A DNA stretch of 64,000 nucleotides from CAZCTO01 sp964501725 (GTDB taxonomy: Bacteria > Bacillota > Clostridia > Saccharofermentanales > Saccharofermentanaceae). The translations under genes were made by a program, and so were the position numbers. The notes below the pieces were generated by a model that was not told where the DNA came from, did not search any database, and saw only the letters and a list, made by a program, of their open reading frames with translations. The stretch spans positions 1-64,000 of the forward strand of contig CAZCTO010000009.1 of the NCBI GenBank assembly GCA_964501725.1, given 5' to 3'. Below are positions 46,915 to 56,137 of the stretch, in pieces. The number at the start of each line of letters is the position of its first letter. The stretch's first letter is position 1.

Positions 46915-48504
46915 ATGGATGCTTTAAGAATTAAAGAAAATACCCACCGACTCCTTCCGGCTTTTCTCGGATTTGCTATATCTGTTTTGTCCGCATTTAT
47001 TGTCTATTATTCAGGCGGCACATCTAAGGTTTATACCAATCTGATGTATATTCCAATTGCTTTGATCGCCTCCATTTACGGCTGGAAGTTGGGTGTTTTG
47101 ATTGCGCTGTTCAGCGGTCTTCTTGTCGGCCCATTTATGCCGATTACCGTTGAGCCAAGATTGATGCAGACGCCCGAGAATTGGATTGTCAGGGTCTTAG
47201 TTTATATGGCAATTGCTTTTCTGATTGGCTTTGTAACCGATCTCTCCCGTAAAAGAGCAAATGAAATCGCGTTTTTATTTACGCATGACCCCCAGACAGG
47301 TCTCAAAAATTATGACGCTTTGCGGCAGGAACTGACTCCTCCGGATCAACCGACCACGATAATCAGCCTTACGGTGACTAACTACGAAGAATACATGGGA
47401 TTTTTCGGATACGAATTTTTCCAAAAGATTGTCAGCAAATTTTCAAAGCAGCTCTCGGAGGCATTGCTGCCATTCCATGAAGCCGAACTTTACCGGTTAT
47501 ATGGTCTGGAGTTTGTGATCAAAATTACTCACGAAGATGATAACGCCAGCACGGAATTAATTTTGGGTGCTTTGAATTTGCTCAATGAGAAAATGATTCT
47601 CGTGGGAGAGGTTCCCGTGTACACTGAAATTCGCATTGGCATTGCCGCGCTGAGCACTAACGAAAGTCCTCTCGACGGGACAAGAAAATCAATGGTTGCA
47701 TTACGTTTTGCATCAAAGAATAATTTGCAACTCGCAAGATACTCAGAAGAAATGGTTATCTACTATAAGAACACCGTCACTATTGCAAGCAGTTTTCAGA
47801 AATCGCTGGAGAATAAAAACATAAAAGCCGCATTTCAGACCATTCATGGCACCGAAACCGGTAATACAGTCGGCTGTGAACTGCTTGCCCGTTGGATTCG
47901 CGATGATGGTTCCAGAATCAATCCGGATGAATTTGTCCCCGTTCTTGAGAAAACCGAACTGATTCATAATTTGACTTCATTTATGGTTGACTCGGGACTT
48001 GCCATGGCAAGAATGAAAGAATATCGTCACTTTTATATCAGCATCAATTTCTCTCCAACCGACTTCAATGACAAATGTATTCTAAGTCTGGTAAAAAAAG
48101 TCAAAGATGCGGGCGTGAATCCTTCGCGGATTCAAATCGAAATCACGGAACGGGTTTTATTGAGTGTCCTCAATATTCAAGCACACCTCTCCCTTTTGAG
48201 TCGACATGGATTTATCATTGTCATCGACGATTTCGGTACCGGCTTTTCGTCATACCGCTACGTCGCTGATTTCCCGATCGACGTTATCAAAATTGATCGT
48301 TCGCTCGTTTTGAAAGCCAACACCCCCAAGGGTTTTGGTCTGGTAAAAAGTATTGTTGCTTTTTGCAAAGAATTTAAAATCACAACCGTCGCTGAAGGCG
48401 TCGAAAATAAAGAATATGCCGATATTTGCGAAGCGCTCGGGATTGATGAGCAACAGGGGTATTTCTACAGTAAACCTGAGATAATTCAGATTACACAGGA
48501 ATAA
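46915..48504 (+). CDS. Membrane GGDEF(degenerate)-EAL protein, probable c-di-GMP phosphodiesterase
   Basis: 529 residues, CCGGAG seven bases upstream of the ATG. N-terminal sensor with about four hydrophobic segments (12-35, 40-60, 64-85, 98-118). A GGDEF-like domain (about 130-285) has YGLEF at the signature position. The EAL domain (about 300-525) has a complete site: ELLARW (Glu kept, Leu for Ala), N in ISINFSP, E in IEITER, DDFGTG, K in VIKIDR, E in AEGVEN and Q in EQQGYFY. The 3' end overlaps the convergent M24 peptidase gene by 14 bases. Likely breaks down c-di-GMP in response to a membrane signal. Confidence 0.88.
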   Translation: MDALRIKENTHRLLPAFLGFAISVLSAFIVYYSGGTSKVYTNLMYIPIALIASIYGWKLGVLIALFSGLLVGPFMPITVEPRLMQTPENWIVRVLVYMAIAFLIGFVTDLSRKRANEIAFLFTHDPQTGLKNYDALRQELTPPDQPTTIISLTVTNYEEYMGFFGYEFFQKIVSKFSKQLSEALLPFHEAELYRLYGLEFVIKITHEDDNASTELILGALNLLNEKMILVGEVPVYTEIRIGIAALSTNESPLDGTRKSMVALRFASKNNLQLARYSEEMVIYYKNTVTIASSFQKSLENKNIKAAFQTIHGTETGNTVGCELLARWIRDDGSRINPDEFVPVLEKTELIHNLTSFMVDSGLAMARMKEYRHFYISINFSPTDFNDKCILSLVKKVKDAGVNPSRIQIEITERVLLSVLNIQAHLSLLSRHGFIIVIDDFGTGFSSYRYVADFPIDVIKIDRSLVLKANTPKGFGLVKSIVAFCKEFKITTVAEGVENKEYADICEALGIDEQQGYFYSKPEIIQITQE

Positions 48505-49681
48505 CCACGATGGGAAGCGGTCCGCCGGTGATACATTCGGCACCGGCCTTAGTGACTACATATGTTTCCTCAACTCCGATCATTCCGACTCCGTCAACGC
48601 CGCGCTTGGGTTCGAGCGCAATCACCATGTTTTCCCGCAGGGGAACCGAATAACCTGACGAAATGATCGGCAGTTCATCAATGTACATACCCACCCCGTG
48701 GCCCAGGAATTTGACTCTGTCCGATCCGTATCCCATAAAGTGGTCGCTGAGTACCTCCGGAAGATCGCTCATTGCGGATTGATAGATATCCGACGGGAGT
48801 GCGTCCGGCCTAATGAGTGAAACGGCTTTGTTGAGAACCCCAATGCAGGCACGGTGCACTTCAAGCGCGAACCCGTCCGGTTCGCTTCCGAAGGAATAGA
48901 CCTGTGTCTTGTCGCTGTGGTACCCCATGTACCCGAATCCGACATCCACAAAAACACTGTCGCCCTTTTTCAGAATTCGATCGCGATTGCCGATTATCGG
49001 AACGGCAGGGGACATCCCCTTCATTCCGCCCGGGCCGTCAAAATTCGTCGGATATAGTGAGGTCTCTCCAAATCCCAGTTGTCCGATAATCATCTCCATC
49101 TGAAACATCGAAAACCTGGATACTCCGTGATGTCCGCTCTTAATCATTTCGGCATAAAGCTCTGCGGCAAAATCCGTCTCGCTCATTCCTTCCCGTAGCA
49201 AAGCCGGCACGGTCTTTTCCATCAGCATTTGATGGCGTCTGCCGGATTCCCTGATAAATTCCAACTCATACGATGATTTTACCGCACGCTGCAGCGCGAT
49301 CAGCCGATCGAGCGGCAGAATCCGATCCATGGAAAAATGCTTGCGAATCCGGTCAAGCATGGCGATCGGGACCGACTCGGTTTCGATATAGACACTGCCT
49401 AAATTTTCAGGAAGATGTAATCGCATATCCCTATAAGATTGAATCTTATAAATCGGTGTGAAGGGGGACTCGATGATTGCACGGTCGGCACTTTTCCTGA
49501 CGAAAAAAAACGAGTCACCGTTACTGCGCAAGACCAATAATCCGTCCTGCATCGTTCCTGTGTAATAATATAAATTAACCCGACCGATGATGATCACCGT
49601 ATCGTATTGCTCCGGGGCGCTATTAAGCGCCACATGGAGTTGATGAAGCCGTTCTAAAGTGATTTGTTTGCTTAATTTCAT
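48491..49681 (-). CDS. M24-family Xaa-Pro peptidase (creatinase/prolidase type)
   Basis: 396 residues. Creatinase-like N-terminal domain (1-135), then the pita-bread catalytic domain with metal ligands in VFVDVGFGYMGYHSDKT (two Asp), LGHGVG (His), IALEPK (Glu) and GVEETYVV (Glu). A second, distant M24 enzyme in the window, not a copy of pepP. Dipeptidase or aminopeptidase activity cannot be told apart. GGAGG lies 12 bases before the ATG, which is long; the start is uncertain by a few codons. Confidence 0.9.
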   Translation of the reverse strand: MKLSKQITLERLHQLHVALNSAPEQYDTVIIIGRVNLYYYTGTMQDGLLVLRSNGDSFFFVRKSADRAIIESPFTPIYKIQSYRDMRLHLPENLGSVYIETESVPIAMLDRIRKHFSMDRILPLDRLIALQRAVKSSYELEFIRESGRRHQMLMEKTVPALLREGMSETDFAAELYAEMIKSGHHGVSRFSMFQMEMIIGQLGFGETSLYPTNFDGPGGMKGMSPAVPIIGNRDRILKKGDSVFVDVGFGYMGYHSDKTQVYSFGSEPDGFALEVHRACIGVLNKAVSLIRPDALPSDIYQSAMSDLPEVLSDHFMGYGSDRVKFLGHGVGMYIDELPIISSGYSVPLRENMVIALEPKRGVDGVGMIGVEETYVVTKAGAECITGGPLPIVVIPV

Positions 49682-50025
49682 GGTGATTCATCGCCTCCGG
49701 GTGGTTAACTCTCTTCATTCGTTTGCATATCAGACGGAGTATGTTCTTTTTCATTCAATCATTTTTCGATGAGAATGGCAAAGGGATTATTCATTTTGCT
49801 TGTTGAGCGAAACCAAATACGGTATTCTGTAAATAGAACCATATAGAATCCATCCGAAAGGTCGAGAGGTTTTCATATATGGAGATATGCCCGAATTACC
49901 GGAGGATTGTTCTTCACTTCTATAAAGGATTCAGCCGCCCGTATTTCTGCTTTGTTTATTTGCGTCGTTTTCGATGAATCGGATTCGGCGCTTTTTCTAT
50001 ATCAATAGAAAAACGGAGGGATACG
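49682..50025. other. Intergenic region between M24 peptidase and PIN-PhoH gene
   Basis: 344 bases between divergent genes. Seen: the peptidase RBS near 49698, the GGAGGG RBS of the PhoH gene near 50018, and a possible 32-residue ORF at 49879-49977. No clear consensus promoter, terminator or structured RNA was recognised. Confidence 0.5.
49879..49977 (+). CDS. Possible 32-residue leader ORF upstream of the PIN-PhoH gene
   Basis: ATG at 49879 with GAGAGG nine to ten bases upstream, encoding a short Arg/aromatic-rich peptide (MEICPNYRR...YLRRFR), ending 48 bases before the PhoH gene start. Composition is unlike the neighbouring proteins. It may be a real small protein, a leader peptide or chance; nothing else supports it. 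Confidence 0.25.
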   Translation: MEICPNYRRIVLHFYKGFSRPYFCFVYLRRFR

Positions 50026-51510
50026 ATGAACAATAAAGCAAAAAATGATGCTCCGGGCAACAACTCTGTTTTTGATAATCCACGCTTTGAATCATTACTG
50101 AAAGACAAGACCCGTCCGAAGAACTATATTTTGGACACAAACGTTTTGCTTCATGACCCCGGATGCTTCCTTAATTTCACGGGCAATCATGTATTTATCC
50201 CGATCACGGTACTTGAGGAACTGGATCATCTGAAGTCAAAGGACGGCTTATTAGGCTACCAGGCAAGAGAAGCGGTCCGGACACTACACCGCAGAATTGA
50301 CGGCAGAGGGCGTCAATGTGTCAGTATCGGCATCAGTCTCTCAAACGATGTAGTACTTCATGTTGCTTTTCCGGACGCCGCCACAAGACCGGTTCCCGGT
50401 CGTTCGGGTGCACGTGCCGCTGCAAACGCCGCGCCGATGTTTGAATCACAAATCAATGACAACGAAATCCTTGCCTGCGCAATCAAAGTCAAAGAGGAGC
50501 ATCCGGAAAGGGACACTTACCTCGTCTCAAAAGACGTTTGCCTGCGTATTAAAGCGGAAGTGTGCGGTATATCCTCACAGGACTATGAAACGGACAAAAT
50601 TAAAACCGACGAGCTTTTTACCGGGTATTGTCACCTGAATATGTCCGACAAAAATATCAACAAGATTTTCGACGGCGGATCAAAGCCCCCGAAAAGTATC
50701 GAAATGATGCCCAATCAATTTGCCGTTATTTCATCCCGGGATAATGCCACTCATACGGCGCTTGCCAAATTCGACGGATCTCATCTGGTTCCGCTCAAAT
50801 ACGCCAATCACGCGGCATGGGGGCTGACACCCAAAAATCTCGAACAGAAGATGGCTTTCGAGCTTCTGATGGATCCGCAAGTCCCTTTCGTCTCGATTAC
50901 CGGCGGAGCAGGGTCCGGCAAGACCATTCTTGCCACGGCCGTCGCGCTCGAAAAAGTCCTTGAGCAACGGGAGTACCGCAAGATTGTTTTTGTACGCCCG
51001 ACCGTCCCTGCCGGAAACGATATCGGATATCTTCCCGGCAGCGAAGAAGACAAACTTCGTCCCTGGATGGGCAGTTTCTATGATGCCATCGACAATGTGA
51101 TGACGATCGATAAAGAAAGCAGTAACGGTAAACGATCCAAGCGCGGCGATGAAGGATCCCAAATCGAGCAATTTATCGAAGATTACCGGAAGCGCGGGAT
51201 TTTCGAGATAAAAACATTCACGTATATGCGGGGGCGCACCATCTCCGATGCCATTGTTATTGTCGACGAAGCGCAGGAAATTACACCTCACCTGGCCAAG
51301 TTGATGTTGACCCGCGCCGGAGAGCGGTCGAAGTTCATTTTCCTCGGAGACCCTTCGGACAACCAGATCGACAACGTATTGGTCGATTCCAAATCCAACG
51401 GTCTGGTTTATGTCATTGAGCGAATGAATCATCATTCCATTACGGGACACGTGACTCTGCGGCAGGTCGAACGGAGTCTGCTCGCTCGAATTGCCGAAAA
51501 GAGCCTGTAG
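50026..51510 (+). CDS. PIN domain–PhoH ATPase fusion (YlaK/PhoH2-like)
   Basis: 494 residues, ATG with GGAGGG six bases upstream. PIN-type nuclease domain (about 30-190) with acidic residues in YILDTNVLLHD, ITVLEELDHLK, NDNEILACAI and LVSKDVCLRIKA. PhoH P-loop domain (about 255-490) with SITGGAGSGKTILA (Walker A), IVIVDEAQEITP (Walker B) and RSKFIFLGDPSDNQID. Related PhoH2 proteins are RNA helicase-nucleases; the PIN acidic residues here look intact. A strong terminator follows. No antitoxin-like partner is beside it apart from the doubtful short ORF at 49879. Confidence 0.92.
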   Translation: MNNKAKNDAPGNNSVFDNPRFESLLKDKTRPKNYILDTNVLLHDPGCFLNFTGNHVFIPITVLEELDHLKSKDGLLGYQAREAVRTLHRRIDGRGRQCVSIGISLSNDVVLHVAFPDAATRPVPGRSGARAAANAAPMFESQINDNEILACAIKVKEEHPERDTYLVSKDVCLRIKAEVCGISSQDYETDKIKTDELFTGYCHLNMSDKNINKIFDGGSKPPKSIEMMPNQFAVISSRDNATHTALAKFDGSHLVPLKYANHAAWGLTPKNLEQKMAFELLMDPQVPFVSITGGAGSGKTILATAVALEKVLEQREYRKIVFVRPTVPAGNDIGYLPGSEEDKLRPWMGSFYDAIDNVMTIDKESSNGKRSKRGDEGSQIEQFIEDYRKRGIFEIKTFTYMRGRTISDAIVIVDEAQEITPHLAKLMLTRAGERSKFIFLGDPSDNQIDNVLVDSKSNGLVYVIERMNHHSITGHVTLRQVERSLLARIAEKSL

Positions 51511-51529
51511 AAGACGTTTATCGAAATAA

Positions 51530-51561
51530 AAAGGCGACCCGCCGGAGCGGATCGCCTTTTT
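51530..51561. terminator. Terminator between the PIN-PhoH gene and the ABC exporter genes
   Basis: Stem AAGGCGA-CCGC / GCGG-TCGCCTT with one internal mismatch and a four-base loop, T-rich on the plus side and on the minus side too, so it may serve both convergent transcripts. Confidence 0.85.
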
Positions 51562-51586
51562 ATTTGTGCTCAAGTTTTGTAACTCC

Positions 51587-52771
51587 TTAAACGCTGGCAC
51601 GTTTTCTCTGCCGGGTAACAACCATCGCGATAAGCAGGAATGCGACGGCAAACGCGACCTGAATGCCTAAGTATCCGACAATGGACTCCAGTTCCTTCCA
51701 CCCGAATGAATGCAAGTCCTTGGTTTCCTCAATCACCAGCACGTACCAGAACGAAGGCATAAAGCTGGCAATGTGCTTAACCGTATCGCTTAAAAACATT
51801 TGCGGAACAAAGACTCCTCCGAGGAAGCAGGATCCGAGAGCGACAACGTTGGCAACCGCCGATCTGGCGTTGTCACCTTTGATGAGTTGTCCCAGAAGGA
51901 AACTAAGTGAAAGGGCGACAAGCGTAAAGACAAATGTGTTTATTATAAAAATCCACATCCTGAAGTCGGATATCTGATCCATAAACATAAGCACGCAACA
52001 TGTGGTGAAGAATAACCACGCGACTGCCGCAAAACAGAGATTTCCGAGAAGCATCTGAAGATTAACCGCAAACGCGGGCTTAGGTGAGCAAAGCAGTCTG
52101 TTCTTAAAATCCCGTGCCGCAAAAACACTGATCATCGTGGACACACCCAGGATCAGAACAGACATCAGGGAGTACGAGAGAAACTTGAAGTAATAGGCAA
52201 TGTTTTCGAACGGATTTACTTTAAGTTTTTGTGTCGTTTGTACTTCGGTCTCAATCTTCAAGTCGGAACTAACCATTCCGGCGATTTTCTCAATCTGAGC
52301 GGCATCGGACGGGTCCACTTCCAGCGAGTCAACGTAGATCCGGAACATATCCAAATACTTTTCGACCAGCATGTCTGAGCGGATTTTATCTGTAGTTCCG
52401 GCAACCGACCGTGTCTCGAGAGTCAAATTATGTTTCCCCGAAACAAAGTCCTCCGTAAATCCTTCCGGAATCGAAATGATATACTCTGCGGATGAATTGA
52501 AAAGCGCGTTCCGGATTTCGTTTTCCGTTTTCACGGGCTTTATCGCTTTACCGGTTTCCCCAAGATAGGCCTCCAGGCCATCTGATACGCCTCCGCCAAC
52601 GTCGCTATTGATAATCATGATTTTGCTCTTGATATCACTATAGCCCGTCGGATCATTCGAACTTGCATTGGTTCCGAGCATATACACAAAGAATAAGAAA
52701 ACAATCACATAAATGAAAAGGACAGAAAAGTTCTTCTTGATAATTTTCATCAGCGCGTTAAATACTTGCAT
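51587..52771 (-). CDS. ABC-2 type exporter permease (LnrN-like)
   Basis: 394 residues. One N-terminal TM (about 14-32), a large external domain (about 35-200, containing SNDPTGYSDIKSKIMIINSDVGGG) and five to six C-terminal TM segments (about 205-385), the ABC2 membrane 3 layout. A Lys/Arg-rich tail ends the protein. It overlaps the second permease gene by 14 bases. With that and the ATPase it should form a heterodimeric drug or lipid-active peptide exporter. Substrate unknown. Confidence 0.88.
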   Translation of the reverse strand: MQVFNALMKIIKKNFSVLFIYVIVFLFFVYMLGTNASSNDPTGYSDIKSKIMIINSDVGGGVSDGLEAYLGETGKAIKPVKTENEIRNALFNSSAEYIISIPEGFTEDFVSGKHNLTLETRSVAGTTDKIRSDMLVEKYLDMFRIYVDSLEVDPSDAAQIEKIAGMVSSDLKIETEVQTTQKLKVNPFENIAYYFKFLSYSLMSVLILGVSTMISVFAARDFKNRLLCSPKPAFAVNLQMLLGNLCFAAVAWLFFTTCCVLMFMDQISDFRMWIFIINTFVFTLVALSLSFLLGQLIKGDNARSAVANVVALGSCFLGGVFVPQMFLSDTVKHIASFMPSFWYVLVIEETKDLHSFGWKELESIVGYLGIQVAFAVAFLLIAMVVTRQRKRASV

Positions 52772-53903
52772 ATTGTTGCCTCCTCATGACCGTGAAAACG
52801 ATCAGGTAAAGTACACCGGTCATCGCAAACATCAGCGCAACGTTTGTAAAATACCGGTTGTAGCCTTCTAAGTAGTAAAGCGCATAAAACGTATTGGAAA
52901 TCAGGTTTCCCGGAAGTAAATAAGCCAGCTGCGGTACTGCTGTTTCAATGGCAACCTTTACCGAACTTTGCATCATACCGGACAAAAACGACAATGCCAT
53001 GGATATACTGATGATGATGGCTACCTTCACACCTTCTCTTTTTTTAACCAGTGCGCTGACCAAGGCACCGAATGCGACGCCGAGACTGCAACCGGCAAAA
53101 GACGCCAGCAGAATATACCCGACCTGATTGGCAAATTCAACCTTGAATACAAATACCAGGAATATAATCAGTATGAGAATGGACGCAAACTGAATCAGCG
53201 TAACCGCGCAAAGCGAACTACTAAAGACCTTCAGCTTGTGCGTAGGCGCCACGCTTTGTCTTGCTCCTTGCGATGATTGGTTTGCCTGAACAAAGTTTAC
53301 CTCCTTCATCCCCATGAAAGCACCGTAAAGGCATGTCATCGCGATCAGGGAATAATAGTATGTGATCATCGAATCCGGTCTTTTCATATCCGTTTGTTTC
53401 TCGCGGGTGTATACAACCTTCTCGGTCATCACATCCTGTATTCTTATTCCCGCTGCCGGATTCTCCTTGACAATGTTGTTTACCGCTGAGTTCATTTGAG
53501 CATACCAATCCAAAAAAGTCTTCATCAGCGATTGATTGAATCCTGTCCCGGAAACATGCATCACCAGTTCGCTTCCAACTTCAACATATCCGGAGATATC
53601 CTTATTGTTGAGCGCTGCAAGAGCTTCTTCTTCGGTTTGATAAACCGAGACATCAAAAAGCGCTTTCCCCTCGCCCTGGGATGCTTCCTTGAGGCTGGAT
53701 TGAAATTGCGGATCGTTCGCGTATGATTCCGACTCAATGATTCCGATCCGGACGGTTTCAAACTCGACATAATCTCCCGTTAGATTTGAGAAAACCAGTC
53801 CGAAAAACGTGGCCATAATGAGCGGGAAAGCAAGTGTCCAAAAAATAGTTTCCACGTCCCTTACCGTACCTAAAAGGCGATACTTAAACAGATGCCAAAA
53901 CAC
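52758..53903 (-). CDS. ABC-2 type exporter permease (LnrM-like)
   Basis: 381 residues from the GTG at 53903, with a GGGGGG-type RBS eight to nine bases upstream; the longer frame is inside the ATPase gene. First TM at about 20-42 (TLAFPLIMATFFGLVF), an external domain (about 45-190), then six TM segments, the ABC2 membrane layout. It starts 13 bases after the ATPase stop. Partner of the 394-residue permease. Confidence 0.88.
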   Translation of the reverse strand: MFWHLFKYRLLGTVRDVETIFWTLAFPLIMATFFGLVFSNLTGDYVEFETVRIGIIESESYANDPQFQSSLKEASQGEGKALFDVSVYQTEEEALAALNNKDISGYVEVGSELVMHVSGTGFNQSLMKTFLDWYAQMNSAVNNIVKENPAAGIRIQDVMTEKVVYTREKQTDMKRPDSMITYYYSLIAMTCLYGAFMGMKEVNFVQANQSSQGARQSVAPTHKLKVFSSSLCAVTLIQFASILILIIFLVFVFKVEFANQVGYILLASFAGCSLGVAFGALVSALVKKREGVKVAIIISISMALSFLSGMMQSSVKVAIETAVPQLAYLLPGNLISNTFYALYYLEGYNRYFTNVALMFAMTGVLYLIVFTVMRRQQYASI

Positions 53904-53916
53904 TATGCTTCCCCCC

Positions 53917-54855
53917 TTACTGATCCCGCAATTCTTTGCCGGTGATCTCCAGAAAAACGTCATTTAACGTCGGGAGTTCGCAGAAAATCTTCCCGGTTTG
54001 AATTTTTCTTTTTCCCAACTCTTCCAAAATGCTTCCGAGTCCGTTCTGACCGATTTCCGTCTTGATGATAAGGCTATGATTCTTGACTTCCGCGGAAGCA
54101 ACATTTTGCATTTCTCTGACCCAGCTCAGTGACTCTTCGGGACTTTCGGAAAGAAATTCGATCGTAATGATTTCGCCGATCCGAATCATACTCTTCAGTT
54201 CATCCTTGGTCCCCTGAGCGATGATGCGGCCTTTATCCATGATGCCGATACGCGTGCATATCTGCTCCACTTCCTCCATATAATGCGAGGTATAAATGAC
54301 CGTTGCTCCGGCTTTGTTGAGCCTCTCGATTCCCTCAAGAATGTTATTCCGGCTCTGAGGATCGACGGCTACGGTCGGTTCGTCCATGATGATGAGACGC
54401 GGTTTATGAGCTATTCCGCAAGCAATATTCAGTCTTCTCAAAAGTCCTCCGCTGAGCTTCTTGGGATAGAACTTTTTGAAATCATTGAGACCGACAAAAT
54501 CAATCGCTTCCTCAACCAACTTCTTGCGGATTTCTTTATCGGTGATATAAAGCCCGCAGAAAAAGTCTACATTCTCGTATACGGTTAGCTCATTGATCAC
54601 GGCGACATTTTGCATAATGATGCCGATGTCCTTTTTGATGTCATAGGATGAGGGTGTCATCGGTTTATCGAAAACACTGATCTCTCCTTTATCGATGGTA
54701 AGTAATGATAAGATGCAGTTGATCGCGGTCGTTTTTCCGGAACCGTTCGGACCCAGAAGACCAAATACTTCACCTTCCCGCACATCCAGCTTAAAATGAT
54801 CGAGTGCGATTAAATCGCCATATCGCTTAACCAGATTTGAAACTTTAACAACCAT
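53917..54855 (-). CDS. ABC exporter ATP-binding protein (LnrL-like)
   Basis: 312 residues. GLLGPNGSGKTTAIN (Walker A, about 33-47), KLSGGLLRRLNIACG (signature, LSGGL), LIIMDEPTVAVDP (Walker B) and IYTSHYMEE (H loop). The C-terminal about 80 residues form the extra domain common in drug-export ATPases of the DrrA/NodI type. First gene of the ATPase-permease-permease operon, divergent from a NarL-type two-component system. Confidence 0.93.
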   Translation of the reverse strand: MVVKVSNLVKRYGDLIALDHFKLDVREGEVFGLLGPNGSGKTTAINCILSLLTIDKGEISVFDKPMTPSSYDIKKDIGIIMQNVAVINELTVYENVDFFCGLYITDKEIRKKLVEEAIDFVGLNDFKKFYPKKLSGGLLRRLNIACGIAHKPRLIIMDEPTVAVDPQSRNNILEGIERLNKAGATVIYTSHYMEEVEQICTRIGIMDKGRIIAQGTKDELKSMIRIGEIITIEFLSESPEESLSWVREMQNVASAEVKNHSLIIKTEIGQNGLGSILEELGKRKIQTGKIFCELPTLNDVFLEITGKELRDQ

Positions 54856-54950
54856 ATTTCCTCCTTACGGCCACCCTGCCGCGTTCTTGTACCTATATGC
54901 ATCTTATCGCTAGTGCTTTGTGCATGATAGTGACAATCCTCCCGATCTGT

Positions 54951-54966
54951 TATGACAAATGTCATA
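54951..54966. promoter_or_regulatory. Palindrome between the ABC exporter and its two-component system
   Basis: TATGACA-AA-TGTCATA, perfect 7+7 bp, in the 196-base divergent intergenic region. It is the best candidate operator for the LuxR-type response regulator at 56134. Inferred from symmetry and location. Confidence 0.45.
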
Positions 54967-55051
54967 TGATTTTTGCATATCGGGCATGATAAAATAACGT
55001 TAGCAAAAATATCAGCCAAACGGTCGAATATAACGGAATAATGGTGAATTA

Positions 55052-56137
55052 ATGGCAGCGATACTCGACAAGTTAATCCTGTTTTTGTTTTGCTCAGCAC
55101 TTTTCCTCTCATCTTCTACGAGCCTTACGGCAGTGGTCGTCATTATTCTTGCACTGATATTTTCCTGCATCGAAAGTTATTTGGATAAGGATCCGATAAG
55201 ACTCCTTCTCTTCTTGATGGTTGCATTGGCATCGCTGTATTTTCCGGAGTGCAGTTTTTTTCTTCCGCTTTTTTTGTATCCGCTCTTAAGGACACAGTTT
55301 GAACTTTTTTCTTTTGCTGCGGCCATTCCGCTGATTTTATTCATACAGCGGGACAAAAGCACGTCCTGGTTCATTCTGCTCCTGCTGATTTTATTGGCAC
55401 TGATTATCAAAATCCGTACGACACAATACGAGAAAAGACTTACCGAGTATCTTTCGCTGCGGGATGAAATCGCAGAGAAAAAACTCCTTTTGGAATCCGC
55501 GAACCATGAGCTGCTCGAAAAACAGGATTACGAAATCCATCTTGCGACACTGAACGAGCGCAACAGAATCGCCCGGGAACTGCATGACAGCATCGGTCAT
55601 GTGCTCACCAGCGCCCTGCTCCAAACCGGTGCGATTCAAACTTCTGTTAAAGATAAAGAGATAAAGGAACAGCTCGAAACGCTTCAAAAGTCGCTCTCTT
55701 CCGGCATGGAACAAGTTCGCACGAGCATACATAACCTTCATGAGGATTCATTCGATCTTCATGGTGAACTGCAAGGCATCATCAGAGAATATCGTTTCTG
55801 TCCCGTATCTTTGAATTACAACATGCATCAATCACCCGAAAAAAACATTCGCTATGCAATTCTTTCCATCACGAAGGAAGCACTATCCAATGTAGCACGT
55901 CACTCAGACGCAACACAGGTTCATGTTTCCGTGCTGGAGCATCCGGCGATTTATCAACTGATCATTCGTGATAACGGAACGGTTCTAAAAGGTAACCGTA
56001 CTTTTGATCCCCGTCCGTCGGATGGTATGGGTCTTCCCGGTATTATGAAGCGCGTCGATACACTCGACGGGCATTGCGTTTTTCGCGTATCTGACGGATT
56101 TGAAGTATTTGTGTCCCTGCCGAAGGAGAAATTATGA
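55052..56137 (+). CDS. NarL-type sensor histidine kinase (LnrJ/DesK-like)
   Basis: 361 residues. About five N-terminal hydrophobic segments (10-125) with almost no external loops, a coiled-coil linker (about 130-165), HisKA_3 with the phosphorylated His in RNRIARELHDSIGHVLTS, and HATPase with NVARHSDATQV (N box) and DGMGLPGI (G box). The lack of an external sensor suggests signal detection inside the membrane or through the exporter. RBS is weak. The 3' end overlaps the regulator gene by four bases (ATGA). Confidence 0.9.
   Translation: MAAILDKLILFLFCSALFLSSSTSLTAVVVIILALIFSCIESYLDKDPIRLLLFLMVALASLYFPECSFFLPLFLYPLLRTQFELFSFAAAIPLILFIQRDKSTSWFILLLLILLALIIKIRTTQYEKRLTEYLSLRDEIAEKKLLLESANHELLEKQDYEIHLATLNERNRIARELHDSIGHVLTSALLQTGAIQTSVKDKEIKEQLETLQKSLSSGMEQVRTSIHNLHEDSFDLHGELQGIIREYRFCPVSLNYNMHQSPEKNIRYAILSITKEALSNVARHSDATQVHVSVLEHPAIYQLIIRDNGTVLKGNRTFDPRPSDGMGLPGIMKRVDTLDGHCVFRVSDGFEVFVSLPKEKL

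Noticed and set aside
50731..51651. Minus-strand open frame of 306 residues opposite the PIN-PhoH gene
   Set aside because: It crosses the terminator and is antisense to a clear PhoH ATPase; codon usage follows the plus-strand gene.
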